A DNA stretch of 64,000 nucleotides from Acestrorhynchus altus (taxonomy: Eukaryota > Chordata > Actinopteri > Characiformes > Acestrorhynchidae): the NCBI GenBank assembly GCA_034509495.1, contig CM067521.1:15412991-15476990 (forward strand), in the 5' to 3' direction. Shown in pieces: positions 22,138-33,789 of the stretch. The translations under genes were made by a program, and so were the position numbers. Positions within the stretch are counted from its first letter, which is position 1. Every line of letters begins with the position of its first letter. The notes under the pieces were generated by a model. The model searched no databases and had not been told where the DNA came from. It saw only the letters and a program-made list of their open reading frames with translations.

Positions 22138-22479
22138 TCGAGTACATTCACTCACAACACGTCCAACAGTGTCCAGACACACCTATTAAGGAACCAGTTC
22201 TGCTGCAACCTCTGCTGACAGTCTCTATGGAAAAGCACTGGCCAGTAGGGTAAGTAGGGGTGCCTTGTGCCAAGAGTGGTCCAGAGACATAGAAAGTCCC
22301 CCAGCATTAGACAGCATAGTGGAGGATCTGCATTATCTGCTCTGCAGTACCTGTGGGGTGCACTGAAGTGGTGCTTGAGATTCTAAACACGATTGGTCTC
22401 CTGAATTGTGGCCAAATGCAATCCCATCCTCACTGCAATGTTCCAAAAAGGGCTGTGCTGCACAACCATGTCCAGATTG

Positions 22480-22745
22480 AATTTGAATCTGCAATATTTG
22501 AATGAGAACATCATTATCGTTGAGGTTCAGCCCAAGATTAGGTGTCTAACACCACCCTGTAAGTTGTGAATTGGGACCTCCATCAGCATCTGCCTCGGGT
22601 CCCCATGATCATCAGCAGTTCGCTGGTTTGAGCACTTTTAGTAGGTACTGGGGGAATCACTCCACAAGACCTGCCTGATGTTTTGGAGATGTTCTGATCC
22701 AGTTGTCTAGACATCACAGTTTGACCCTCAAAGTCACTTAGTCCT
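22480..22745 (-). mobile_element. Tc1-like family T1 fragment
   Basis: The minus-strand translation contains QLDQNISKTSGRSCGV, matching the N-terminal DNA-binding half of the common fish Tc1 family also seen at 32030, 44255, 52378 and 55790. The right end of a family A MITE ('cctttggacatacagtgta') lies a little further on at about 23104-23122. Confidence 0.6.
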
Positions 22746-23118
22746 CCATGTGAACAATGGGCAGTTTGAGCTAATAGCAAATTAGGCAGAGATAGCCTGG
22801 TCATGGATCTCCATGAAGGCCAAACTGCTGACTACAGTGGCTAACACACAGTAGAGCCAGCATCTTTGCTAATCAGATTGGAATTTGTCAGATGTACAAT
22901 TTGCTGCCTAGTGTCTGAGAGTGGACGAGGCACCACAGTGGCTGAATTAGATGAAAGAAACCAATGCCCAAATGAGACTGAGTCTATTGATCCTGACATA
23001 AAAATTTCAATGGCGGCAGAAGAGACAGCAGACCTTTCTATCTTATATCAATACCATTGATTTCAGGATTTTCAGGGCAACTTTTCAGGGCAAGTGTCCA
23101 CATACCTTTGGACATACA

Positions 23119-23590
23119 GTGTATATTTCAGTGCACTGTTTAAATAGTAACACTTATATTAGTCACTCTGATGATTTCTTTAAGCATCCAAATCTATCCA
23201 AAGTGCATGCATTTTTATTTATGAAAGAAACATTTAAAGAATTTATAAAAGCCTTTCACAGGCCACTAAAAATATCAAACCTGAATGTGGATCAAGAAGG
23301 TCTTGCTGACAAAGTAAGTAAACAGACAAATCAAGTTGTTAAAACTGCTGCTGTTCTCAGAACAATGGACTGAGCACTGTAGTCCACTCCAGAAACCAAC
23401 ATCTTTCAGTGTGTTTGAAAAGAGAAGGTGAGAAGCAGAAAATGTTCCAGCTTCTAAGACTGAATCTGGGAGCTTTCAGAACATCATTGGATCTCTGGGA
23501 TGAGGTAAGGAAAGATATCCTGCAGATATATGCAGAAACACTGAAAGTGAGTGTGCTGAGAGAAATGGAAGCTGTCATAAAGGTAAATGT
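23119..23590 (+). other. Possible exon-like remnants of unknown gene
   Basis: Two plus-strand frames look protein-like: 23119-23373 (includes FMKETFKEFIKAFHRPLK) and 23409-23590 (includes LDLWDEVRKDILQIYAETLK), the latter with predicted helix-rich character. GT-type donors follow both (after 23310, and after 23580 'gtaaat'). The phases do not join simply, however, and I recognise no family. This could be a pseudogene, exons of an uncharacterised gene, or chance. Confidence 0.2.
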
Positions 23591-23874
23591 GGATGTTCCC
23601 TTATGTGTTTGTGCTCCTTTTCAATAACACTACAACTATACAGTTTTGACTGGAAATGTAACACAGGGCACAGTGTTTCAGTGTTCTCATAAAAATAACT
23701 CCTGCAGCCCAAAGGGGAAGACTATGTGTTTTGATGAATGAACAGCGCCATCAGCTGACCACTTGGTTGTGTTGTGTTGAATGGTTGTACTGAACTGATG
23801 GAACTCACTTTCAGTAAAGTGTGTGTTAAAATGAATTGTAAAGATTTAAATACATTTTTCATACAAAACACCTA

Positions 23875-24250
23875 CACCGGTCAACCATAACATTATGGCC
23901 ACTTGTCTCTTCACTCACCTATTGTATCAGCTCATCTTACCATATAGGAGCACTTTGTAGTTCTATGATTACAGAGTGTAGTCCATCTGTTTCTTTGCAC
24001 ATTTTCTTTGCCTCCTTTCACCCTGTTCATTAATGGTTAGGACCACCACAGAGCAGGTTTTATGTGGGTGGTGGATCATTCTCAGTACTGAACTTATACT
24101 AACATGGTGGACACAGCAGACACAGCAGTGCTGATGGAGTGTTTAAACACCTCAGTGTCACTGTTAGACTGAGAAAAATCCATAAACCAGAAATATACAG
24201 CTAACAACATCCTGTGAGCACTGATGAAGGACTAGAGAATGACCAACACA
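23875..24250 (+). mobile_element. Non-autonomous DNA transposon, family B
   Basis: Contains 'caaccataacattatggcc', 'gaccaccacagagcaggt', 'gggtggtggatcattctcag' and 'cacagcagtgctgatggag', a block order common in fish genomes. A related copy, inverted, is at 47815-48165. No coding. Confidence 0.65.
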
Positions 24251-24251
24251 A

Positions 24252-24585
24252 ACTCTACACACTTAAAAAATATGGTTCTTCAAGGGTTCTTTAGTACTAA
24301 ATGATTCTATATTGAACCATGAACACAAAGAACCTTTTGCATGCTTAAAGCATTCTTTGTATCACGAAAATGATTCTTCAGGCTGTGGACAATGGGTTGT
24401 AGAGGGTTTTATATAGAAATCTTTTTAAAAAGGGTTCTACTATTGTTACAATGTATAACCCTTTCATGATGCAAAGAACCATTTAATAATGCAAAGAGTT
24501 CTTTGAGTGTTCATGGTTCATATATGGAACCATTTTCTTTACTGAAGAACCCTTGATGAACCAGAATGTTTAAGTGTGTATGATT
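24252..24585. mobile_element. AGAACC MITE, well-preserved copy with inverted ends
   Basis: Starts 'acacacttaaaaaatatggt' and ends 'ccagaatgtttaagtgtgt': the outer bases are complementary ('acacttaaa' and 'tttaagtgt'). The body alternates 'ggttct' and 'agaacc'. This is the clearest example of the AGAACC group in the window and probably defines its ends. Confidence 0.65.
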
Positions 24586-24589
24586 AGAG

Positions 24590-25580
24590 CAAAAATAGAA
24601 ATACGCTAATAGCTAATAATAGCTGTATGTTTTGAGTCCTAAATTAGTGCTATTCTATATTACAGGAATTATAATTACATTAGTATGTTGTTATTCAATC
24701 TATAATTTAAAAAAGTTATTCAGCCTTTATTAGATCTAGCACGTATGATTAGAGACCAAAGACCAAAATAACTGTTTCAAGCCATTAATCAGTGCTATTC
24801 TATGTTGCAGCAATCCTAACTATACATACTATTACCTCCCTTTGTCTGTTCTGTTATCTCTAACATGAAAGCTGATCCATGCTCTGGCTTTTGATAGCGC
24901 TAGTATGCAAGATTAGATGCAAAAAGACCACAATATCTTATCTGTTTCCCAAATGCAAGGTCCAAATGCTACTTACCAGAATGAGACATAGCCAAGTGAA
25001 GCAGCCTATGATTGTCATCCATCTCAAAGAGAACCAAAAACCAGTGCTTACTCTGAAATTCTCCATCCATGACCTACAAAAACAGCTGTTTAAACAAAGA
25101 ACACTTCTTGAAAACATGCAGAACTTTGTTAGTTGTGGGCAAAAATGTGGCATTACAAAGATGCAACTCGCAGGTAAATGAAAGCTCTACGGAGGTCTTT
25201 CAGGATCTCACTAATGCACACAGCACAAATGGTTAGAAGGTTAGAGACAGAGGCGGGGAGAGCAGGACAACATCCTCACTTCTGAGATTTAAGGCGTTCC
25301 CTGAAGCTTGCATCCACTGAAGACAAGGCTTAGGCCTGAAAGTAAAACAGCAGATTTGAGCGGTTTGGTACAATCAACAGACTGGGATTTCATACATGGC
25401 AGGCAGTGAACTATGCTGATTCAAATGGAAATGTCTTTGCTAAACTAGATTCTGCTTAAATCTGCAATGTGCTCCTCCAGTGCTGACTTGGAGCCTGGGT
25501 GGGCAAAACCACCTTAACCGTATAAGATGACCACAGCTCCAACTGTATTGATTTGGGAGAGATGCTGTCCCATCAGTAAG
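24590..25580. other. Intergenic, nothing recognised
   Basis: A 100-codon plus-strand frame at 24879-25181 has no recognisable motif and unremarkable composition. I do not call it a gene. No RNA or transposon signature was seen. Confidence 0.4.
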
Positions 25581-25584
25581 ATGA

Positions 25585-25586
<2 letters not shown>

Positions 25587-25624
<38 letters not shown>
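25587..25624 (+). repeat. (TC)n microsatellite
   Basis: Pure TC tract of 38 bases in the raf1-cnbp spacer. Confidence 0.95.
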
Positions 25625-25628
<4 letters not shown>

Positions 25629-26271
25629 CTGATACATGCTACTGTACTCATATGTACATAACGCATGCGCACAACATAACCCCATAATACACCATATAAT
25701 ACCATATTTATAAATTCAGTACAGGCACAAAAGAAAAATAAATCAATGGATTAAAATGCAACCCAGTCATCGTGCAATAAAGAACACCATCCTTACATCC
25801 CAAACCTAGCAACATTTCAGCATTAATAATTGATCTGGTGGCAGAAATTGAGCTTTTGCAGCCCCTGTGTTTACATTAGTTAGTAAAACTGGAATTGTGA
25901 CACTTCTCGTCGTGTAGTGTGTTAAACTGTTCATTAACACTGATTAAACATTGTCAGGAAAGAGGGCAGAGTGGAGGAGAAAACACTGCCACCACACTAC
26001 ACTGCAGGTTGGGTTTGTTTACGTTTTCATTCGCTTTCATCCAAGAATTTCATTAGGGGGCGTTTCTATTTCCCACCCGTATTCATAGAGGCCACGCCTC
26101 CGGCTCTATGATTGGTTGGTAGCTCACAAGCCTGCTGTAATGTTAGTCTGGGGATTTAAAAGCTCTTAACCAGTAGACCCAGTTGCATGTTCCAGCACGT
26201 GATGGCCACTTTGGCCTTTTTCAACCATTAAATCTCGAAAGTGTACCTATTGTAAGAGCATTTGTAAAAAG

Positions 26272-26630
26272 AGGTGGCTCCGTGATTAGCTCTGGATTAT
26301 CCATAACAAGGTTGTGGGTTCGATACCCAGGTCTGTTGGGCTGCCACCTTTGGGCCGTTGGGCAATGCCCTTAACCCTCTGCTCTGCTCACCCTGCTCTG
26401 ACCCCTTTTCAGCTGGGCAGCCGTGGCTTTGTGGATAGGGAAACTGACTTGTGACTGGAAGGTCGCTGGTTTGATTTCTTGAACTGGCAGGACATGACCG
26501 AAATGCCTTTGAGCAAGGCACTTAACTGCCCACCGCTCCACCCCAGTGTGTGTTTGTGTTTCACTGTGTGGGTTAAATGCAGATGACACATTTTCCTGTG
26601 TGCATGCACAATAATAACTCTTCAGCTTTA
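26272..26630 (+). mobile_element. Two adjacent tRNA-derived SINE units
   Basis: The first unit (about 26272-26400) has a B-box-like 'gttgtgggttcgatacccag' and 'gggccgttgggcaatgccc'. The second (about 26408-26625) has 'gccgtggctttgtggatagg', 'gtgactggaaggtcgctgg', 'gcctttgagcaaggcactta' and the tail 'gtgtgtttgtgtttcactgt'. The second is the same family as 36475-36785. Neither folds as a functional tRNA by eye. Confidence 0.7.
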
Positions 26631-26635
26631 ACACT

Positions 26636-27140
26636 CACTGACAAAAAAACAACTCACCATGAGTTTATGGAATCAAACAAAACTTGTGGGAATGATGATA
26701 TAAATGATAATATCAGTGAAAGGATTACATTATTAGTGAAATGACATAAAAGGTTTATTGGGGAAAACTGTACAGGGCTGTGGCTCTAATACCCTGTTGG
26801 GCTGCCTCCTGCCTAGATACAAGATGAACTGAGGCATCCCTGCTGGTTCCGTAAATGCTCAGTTGGCGATAAATATGGCATCCAAACAGGAAAAAAAGTG
26901 TTGCAGTTGGAAACCGTCCTGGAAAACCCTTGCTGTGTGTGGGTGAGTGTTATCCTGTTGAGAAATGCCTGTTGGAAACCCTGCTATGAGAGGCAACCTT
27001 TATTCTCTAACTTGACTATCACTAAAGATTATATGGTTCCATTCCTGTTTATTGTATGCACACCCTCACATAACCACTGCTCCAAACACCTCCTTGTTCA
27101 GAATGGCCTAGATGGTGGGCAGTTTAAAACTACCATCCTG
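26636..27140 (+). mobile_element. DNA element, family C (end CACTGACAAAAAA)
   Basis: Begins 'cactgacaaaaaaacaactc' and contains 'gcctagatacaagatgaact', 'ccactgctccaaacacctcc' and 'gatggtgggcagttt'. The same internal blocks in the same order occur at 55200-55758, whose right end is the complementary 'ttttttgtcagtg'. Coding capacity not recognised. Confidence 0.55.
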
Positions 27141-27360
27141 CTTCTCTCAGTCCAATGATGATCAAATGGACAAAATGTCTTCAAGTGCATCGAGGGGCAT
27201 GTATAGCAGTCAGTTCTATCTTCAAGAGGCACACTACCCAAAAGTAGCATCTGGTAGTCTTACTTAAGTTTATCCATATGCATCCTGGCATATAAAAACT
27301 GCTACAGAATTCGTAATCCATTATATTTACTCACTTGTGAAAGTCTTTTGAGGCTTATTG

Positions 27361-27552
27361 TTATATGATATTATAATAATACAATAAAGTTATTATTTAA
27401 AGTTATGATTATTAGCATTATCATTATTATTATCATAATCTGTATAATTATTATGATTATTATTGTTGTTGTGATTATGATTATCATCAACATTTTTATT
27501 ATTGATTATGATTATCATTATTATTATTATTGCTCTTATTATCATCGTCGTT

Positions 27553-27583
<31 letters not shown>

Positions 27584-27600
27584 TATTATTATTATTATTG
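27361..27600. repeat. Imperfect ATT/ATC trinucleotide tract
   Basis: About 240 bases made almost entirely of ATT, ATC and related triplets, ending abruptly at the CpG-rich cnbp promoter. It produces long isoleucine-rich (plus) and asparagine-rich (minus) open frames that are not genes. Confidence 0.9.
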
Positions 27601-27607
27601 GTGTCGT

Positions 27608-27854
27608 TATTGGCTCTGCTTGTGAGCCAATCCCAGCGCAGGGAGGCGGGTCTTGTCTGAATAGAGGCGGGGAAAGAAACGTAACGCCGCTGTCGAGCTG
27701 CGTGCCGTGTGCAAAAGCGCGATGGGCGGGGCGGGGCGGCGGCGGGGTGGGGGTGGGGGTGAGGGGGGGTGTGAGCGTGCCGTGCGCAAACCGCGTGTGG
27801 CGCAGCGCGGAGAGGAGGAACCGAACATAAACAGCGACGACTCACGTAGCCGAG
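27608..27854 (+). promoter_or_regulatory. cnbp: cnbp CpG-rich promoter and non-coding exon 1
   Basis: The sequence switches sharply from AT triplets to GC-rich DNA with many CpGs. It has two CCAAT boxes in opposite orientation ('attggc' about 27609 and 'gccaat' about 27625) and GC boxes ('gggcggggcgg' about 27724). An exon ends at 27854 with a consensus donor (CGAG|gtgagt) and would join the 16 leader bases at 29038-29053. The exact start site is not visible. Confidence 0.75.
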
Positions 27855-29037
27855 GTGAGTGTCTTCAAAAGAACGAAAACGCGAAAAAAACGCGATGCAC
27901 GCGGTGCGCGACAGCGTCGCCCCGTCCGAGGGGTCTGACCTCCGTTAGAGCGGCAGGGAAAAGGCGAGCCGGCCGAGCCGCTGTGGCGGAATGTGTCGAG
28001 AAGGTAAACATGTGAATGTCTCCGACGGCGCACACTTTCGGCCTACTGCGTGTGTGTTTTCAGGCTCTGCGCGGGAAACAGAGAAGCTGACTGAGTGGAT
28101 TCGGAACAAAAATGTCTCCGTCGGCTTTCTAGTTTGTCCTGTAAGTGGGTCCGGCGTTAAAGGCGGGTTTCCGCGGGACTGGCTGTGTTTACGGGGGTCC
28201 GTGGGTGGAACTCTGCGGGGAACCGAGAACAACCTGGACGCGGTGAGTCGACGGAGGAGGAGGAGAGAAATGTGACAAACCCGGCTGGTACTGTCTGACT
28301 GAATGACTGTAGTGAGCATTGTCCGTCTTATTGAGGAGCGAACTCTTAGTGCAGGGCTTTAAAAAGAGCCCGAACAGTTTGAGCGCTGACCTCAACCGAC
28401 TGGCACCCCAACTGACTGGTTAGCTTAGCATAGTTTCCATGGAGACGGGCTGTCTGACAGACTAACCACGTTGCTGTGTGTTTATGAAGGGTCACAGGTT
28501 CTAATGGGCTCATGAGTTCAGCCTTATATTGAGTCTGTGCTGGTTTTTAATGTAGGGTTAAGGCCGAAATGGGAGAGGTTCCCCTAGCTAGCTGCATTCT
28601 GACAGCACTGTCCTGTCTGCAAAACTAGAGAGAGAAGACTGAGACTGATGTCCTGTCAGTCAGTTTGCACTTTCTTTATCTTCCCTCAATGTTCAGGTGT
28701 TGTAAAGTCATTAAACACCCCAGACGTGCAGTCCACAGCTGCTCTTTTGACACCCATGGAGTTGACAGGTGCCCCATTCTTCCCCACATTAGTCTCTCAC
28801 TTTTTCAAATTTTGCTTTTTCACTTTAAGTCAAAGCTGACGGATAGATGTGCAAATAACTGACTGAAGTTCTAGCTCATTTGCTTACACCTTCTGAAGCA
28901 GCTCATTTAAGCACATGGTATGTCAGCAGACCCATGTGTTCGCTCTGCCCTGTTCCCCCTCTCAGCGCCCACATTTCTAAAATCACAGTCCCACAGCAGG
29001 TTGAATATAATGTATAATCTTTCTTCGATGCCTTCAG
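27855..29037 (+). other. cnbp intron 1
   Basis: The first half is still CpG-rich (to about 28290) and probably part of the promoter island; another exon-like segment could hide there. I see no (CCTG)n run; in humans such a run in CNBP intron 1 expands in myotonic dystrophy type 2. Confidence 0.6.
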
Positions 29038-29053
29038 GTTCTAGTTTGAGGAG

Positions 29054-30094
29054 ATGAGCAGTAACGAGTGCTTTGGGTGCGGCCGCACAGGCCACTGGAT
29101 CAAGAACTGTCCGAGTGCTGGACGAGGACGTGGCAAAGGTCGCGGACGGGGAAAAGGTGGGAGCTTCTGACTGTATTGTCTGTATTTGTATTGTGTTGAT
29201 GTTTTGAAGTTTTTGCAGGATTATCTCACACTTTTCTTCACTTTGGTCTAGATCTTTTCTGTTACCGCTGTGGAGAGCCTGGCCATGTTGCACGAGACTG
29301 TGAAAGAACTGAGGATGGTATGGTTTTCTGTGCAGTGCTTATTTGAAACTTGTTGACATGGTTGTCTTGGTGTAGTAAGTGCACACAAAAGACTTTCTCA
29401 GTAATTAACTGTTAAGGGAAATGTTTTGCAGCCTGTTACAACTGCGGCAGGGGTGGCCACATCTCCAGAGACTGCAAGGAGCCCAAAAAGGAGAGGGAGC
29501 AGGTGTGCTACAACTGTGGCAAGGCCGGCCATGTGGCTCGTGACTGTGACCACGCCAATGAGCAGAAGTGCTACTCCTGTGGGGGGTTTGGACACATCCA
29601 GAAAGGCTGTGAAAAAGTCAAGTGCTACAGGTGAAATTAATAACAGCATTACATATCATGAGGATAATTAAAATACAATTAATTAGGTTAATAGGTAACA
29701 TTAATACAAGTTAAATTAAATGAGCAACTTGAGCACAAAAAGGCAAAAAAACTAGTGGAGGTAAATATAAAACACTACAGAAATTTAAATAAAATAGAAT
29801 CTAACCTGATATAAATTGCAGGGTGATTGTAGAGTTTCTGAGCAGTAGTATGGAACAAAAATATGATTTCTCAAGGCTGTAGTCAAGGCTATATATCATG
29901 GGATTGTTTGCCACATTCAAGCATGTTCTGTTAAATCTTTTCCACCCTCCTCATCCATTTTAAATTTCCTCTATAGGTGTGGTGAGATCGGCCACGTCGC
30001 TGTGCAGTGCAGTAAGGCGAGCGAAGTCAACTGCTACAACTGTGGCAAATCCGGTCACCTGGCAAAAGAATGCACCATCGAGGCCACCGCTTAA
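29054..30094 (+). CDS. cnbp: CNBP, CCHC-type zinc finger nucleic-acid-binding protein
   Basis: Binds single-stranded nucleic acid, acting on G-rich promoter DNA and on mRNA translation. Coding exons: 29054-29156, 29252-29317, 29432-29630, 29977-30094; the introns are GT-AG and the frame is continuous for 161 residues. Seven CCHC knuckles (CX2CX4HX4C) start at about residues 6, 38, 58, 82, 103, 121 and 142, for example CFGCGRTGHWIKNC and CYNCGKSGHLAKEC. An RG-rich linker follows the first knuckle (24-34); it is shorter than in the 177-residue human isoform, which accounts for most of the length difference. The protein ends TIEATA. The start is the ATG giving MSSNECFGCG, as in all vertebrate orthologs. 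All zinc ligands are present, so it should be functional. The paralog (cnbpa or cnbpb) cannot be decided from this window. Confidence 0.98.
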
Positions 30095-31040
30095 TCCTGT
30101 TTCCCTGGTCGCCCCTCCTTTTTTCTGATTGATGGTTGTATTATTTTCTCTGAATCCTCTTCACTGGCCAAAGGTTGGCAGATAGAGGCTAGTCCCAGGC
30201 CAGTGAGCTCTTGACACGTAAAAGGAGGAAAGGGGTGGAAAAAGAAAACAAAATTTCCACTTTCTTGCATTTAATACAAAAATGTTTATGTTTAGTTTGG
30301 TAGAGGTGTTTATGTATAATGCTTTGTTAAAGAACCCCCTTTCCATGCCACTGGTGAACAGGGATGAATGAGTTGAGTGGGAAGAAATGTCGAGTCGGCC
30401 TCTCCGGGCTCGACGAACAGAGCCTCGTCGAAAGATTGAGGAGGAAAAAAAAAAGAAGTGAGAACTTCTGGGTATGAATTTTTGCTTTTGTTGTTTTATC
30501 AGTGGGGATGACTTAGGCTAAGAGTGATTGACCTGGATGAAGCAGTACAGGACTCAGTGGTCAGATCTGTCCGGGCCCAACCAGCAGTACGCAGCTAAGT
30601 GGAGAAACACAGTAACAAAACATACTGCTGATGAACAAGTTTACAGCACACTCTGAGGAGAAACATGGAATAATTTCAGAAAACTACATTCATTGCAAAG
30701 TGCAAGTTGTCGGACTGTGCAGAGCAGCAAACCAGTTGAAGAAAAATGTGTTGTATTATCCCATGATTACAGCACAGTTCTGGTCATTTAACCCAAGAAG
30801 GAGGAAAAAGGAACAAAAAAAACAAAACAAAAACAGGATAGGTGTAGATGTGGATAAATAAGATTTGGAGTTGGGAGAAAAGGAGAATGTTTTCACAGAA
30901 ATCAAAAAATGTTATTTTTGTACAATATCACGTAGACTACTGTAAAAAAATATCATTTGCTTGTACTCAGTTTTTAAGTCGGAAGGTAAATGCGACTGAA
31001 GTCCTAGAACATAGAAGTGTAATTTTAAACTATCAATAAA
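30095..31040 (+). other. cnbp: cnbp 3' UTR with polyadenylation signal
   Basis: About 950 bases of 3' UTR. An AATAAA signal at 31035-31040 is the first convincing one. The U-rich and A-rich segments around 30235-30310 resemble the conserved vertebrate CNBP 3' UTR as far as I recall. No transposon interrupts it. Confidence 0.7.
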
Positions 31041-32025
31041 GCTGGAGGAGGAACGGGAGAGAGACTGAAGATTCTTTTCTGTGTTGTCTCTTTTGAACTC
31101 TTCTCTTCAGTTTTTCTAAAAATATCTAAAGATAAAAAACTTATTTAATCTCTTCCATATCACACAGCTCTGCTGTCTCTGACTTGTCAAACATGGATAA
31201 TTATTGCAGGAAGCTTTGCGTTGATATACAAAAGCATTTCAAATGTAAAGGTATATATTTCTGTAATTTGAACGAAGACCAATTTAAAGGCCAGAGAAGG
31301 TTTTCAAGAAGATGCAGGTTTTCACAGTTGAAGTATGTGTTAGAGATGGCATGTTTGTGCGGGTGGATTTTGAGGTCTCAGTGAAACAAATCTTTAAACC
31401 TGTTTTTCGCAATTTTTGAGCTATTTTCATATTCTCATCTTAAGTGAATAAATTATAGTAGAAATAATTGACCGTGTAACCGTATTAACAATCAGGAAGA
31501 AAATGGTATCATACCATATCTGTCATAGGGATCCCACAGGCCCTGTCGGTGTGAAATCTAAAAGACTGTTCTGCTTTGCAAAATGAATTGCTTTAACCTC
31601 CCTCCTATCAATCTACAGCTCATAATTTTCATATATGGAATGCCTACCTATGGCCATCTACAGTGAAAGTGGTCGCCTGGTCTTGAGCAAATTGGCTCAT
31701 CTTTCCTTCAAAAGAAAGTGAACAGAAGCTGTGCTATATTAGAACCAAGGGTGCTGTCATTTGAACGTTAGGATCAATTTCAGCGACGGGCCTTCCCTAT
31801 GACTCCCTCATAAAAATAGCCAAACTATAAAAAGCCTCTGGCCTCTGATGTTCTTTCTGTGACTGTAAAGCCACACAGCATAAAAGCTGTTTGACACAAG
31901 ATAGAATGATTTTTGTTCATTTCAACAGTATAGAATTACAATATGGATGTAAAGGGCTGTTTCAGAGGTTTTTAAATATCCTGTTTAGAGACCCAAAGTG
32001 TGTGTGTATTTATATGTATACACAC
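31041..32025. other. Intergenic, nothing recognised
   Basis: Short unsupported open frames only (for example 31184-31384). No RNA gene or bounded transposon seen. Confidence 0.4.
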
Positions 32026-32029
32026 TTTC

Positions 32030-32500
32030 AGTTGCACCAGTCAATAGGGTGGAGATATTAGCAGGTGAACAGTCAGTTTTTGAAGTTGATGTGTTGAAGC
32101 AGGAAAATTGGGCAAGTGTAAGAATATGAGCCACTTTGACAAGAACCAAACTGCTGGATAGATGACTAGGTAAGAACATATGCAAAACATCAGGTAGGTC
32201 TTGTTTTGTTACAGGTTTATAGTGATACCTGCAAAAAGTACACCAAAAAAAGAACAAACAGTAAACTGATGGTGGAATTATGGGGCCCCAAGTCTTATTG
32301 ATGTTAGTGCAGTTCCCACTCATTACACAACTTGCGGGACTTAAAGTTTCTGCTGCTTGATGCAGTTTTGCAGATTGGTCTTCATAGAGCTTCTGAGTCC
32401 ATGCCTAGATAGGTTTGGAACTGTTTTGTAGTGACGAAGTCTACTACACAATATTGGGCAGATGGTTTTAATCTTATGGCTGTTCAGGGCAGCTCACCTA
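32030..32500 (+). mobile_element. Tc1-like family T1, internally deleted
   Basis: Starts with 'ggagatattagcaggtgaac', 'agtcagtttttgaagttgat' and 'gagccactttgacaagaacc'. After a large internal deletion it ends with 'gagtccatgcctagatagg', 'actacacaatattgggcag' and 'atggttttaatcttatggct'. These are the two ends of the common fish Tc1 whose transposase gene filled the middle. Confidence 0.75.
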
Positions 32501-32764
32501 CAGTTCAAAAGTGATATTTGATCATAAAAAGTTTTGATGGATTAAAAGAGCAAAACACAAGGTCAAATGATTAGAAAGTTGAGACCTGACAAGTGAATAG
32601 CTCATTGAAAGTGACAGAGCTTTTATGCCGGACTGGCCTAACAGCTGGCTTTCAGGATATTTGAGTGAGGGTCATTTTCATGGTATTAATTTCATCAGTA
32701 AATAATTAAATGCCTAATCTAATGCCATACATACAGTATACACTGTGTTAAATGTACTAAATAT

Positions 32765-33003
32765 ACAGCTTTGTGCAAAAGTTTGGACACCCTGATCCAA
32801 AGGTCGTGTTGATGTTCTAAATGGAAATTAGTGGACAGTCCTCATTTTATACACAGGTTCTAATTATTTACTAAACTTAACAGAAAACTAAAATATGAGC
32901 TATTTAATGTGCCATAGCACTTTCTCCTTGGACGTGGAACATATATATATTTGGAACATAAAACAACGTGTTTTTTGACCCAAGCTTTTGCATAAGGTTG
33001 TAC
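32765..33003. mobile_element. MITE, family D (end 'tgtgcaaaagtttggacacc')
   Basis: About 240 bp, AT-rich, with near-complementary ends: 'tgtgcaaaagtttgg' and 'ccaagcttttgcataag'. Non-coding. Related ends are found at 50570-50850 and about 62490. Confidence 0.65.
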
Positions 33004-33286
33004 GTGCAGTTTACTCTATTGATATAGCTATAGATTATATAACTAGATCTGATTCTAGATTAGAGCAGGAGTGACCTCTTGAGCATCTTAGGGTAAACCT
33101 AAGGCTTTATTTCTGGCTTGTGTTTTTTTATTATGTTTACATAATTATAATAATAAAGTTGAATATAGTGTTGTTAGGATGTATATAATAAGATGGGAAG
33201 TTGCGGACTTATGTGTAGGCTCAATGTAACCTGAACCCAAAGACCTGGTGATCATTTTTTCAACACCAAGGTCACTCTCCTCTCAG

Positions 33287-33349
33287 TCAGACAAATGCTG
33301 AATGAGATGGGCACTGATGAAGAGCCATTACTTTACGATCTACACCAGG
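33287..33349 (+). other. Candidate first coding exon of the coiled-coil gene
   Basis: A pyrimidine tract and CAG acceptor are followed by an ATG (33295) opening MLNEMGTDEEPLLYDLHQ, then a consensus donor gtaaga. A second 47-base candidate exon at 34672-34718 would continue in frame (IGDIPAQSHPLVDPS). However, neither joins the frame of the large exon at 34849 without an unusual acceptor. Both are therefore tentative. Confidence 0.3.
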
Positions 33350-33789
33350 TAAGAACGCTAGTTTTCTCTCTTCTGCAAAAGATGGACAATCAACCATGAA
33401 ATATTAAGGCCTTAAATATATACATGGGCGTAGGCCAAGCTGTGTTGCAGGGTGACTGAAGTGCATTTCTTCTGTACTTGAGTAAAAGTAGGTGTATTTT
33501 TGGTATTTAATTTAAGTATTTGGTCCAAATTTACTTGATTAAAGCTATAAAAATACTTGCCTCAGTGTCAGTGATATTTTGTATACGTTGTTGAACAAAT
33601 GTGATGTGTTAGGCTATAGACATGAACAAGATAAGTACTTTTGTGTTTTTACTTCAATATACTGTATAATTTACTTGTTTTAAAGCTAATTTGCTACTTG
33701 AGTAAAAGTAATACAATGTGAGTATATTGTGATAAATAATTTGCCTCATAAAATATTTTTTAAATATTGTGATACAATATTTTTTACCA

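Noticed and set aside
26283..26330. Functional tRNA gene
   Set aside because: The B-box-like sequence belongs to a SINE head; the cloverleaf is not complete by eye and SINE body sequence follows directly.
27393..27845. Long ORFs on both strands (asparagine-rich and isoleucine-rich)
   Set aside because: Created by the ATT/ATC triplet tract running into the cnbp promoter; no domain and no splice support.
27855..29037. CCTG (DM2-type) repeat in cnbp intron 1
   Set aside because: Looked for and not seen.
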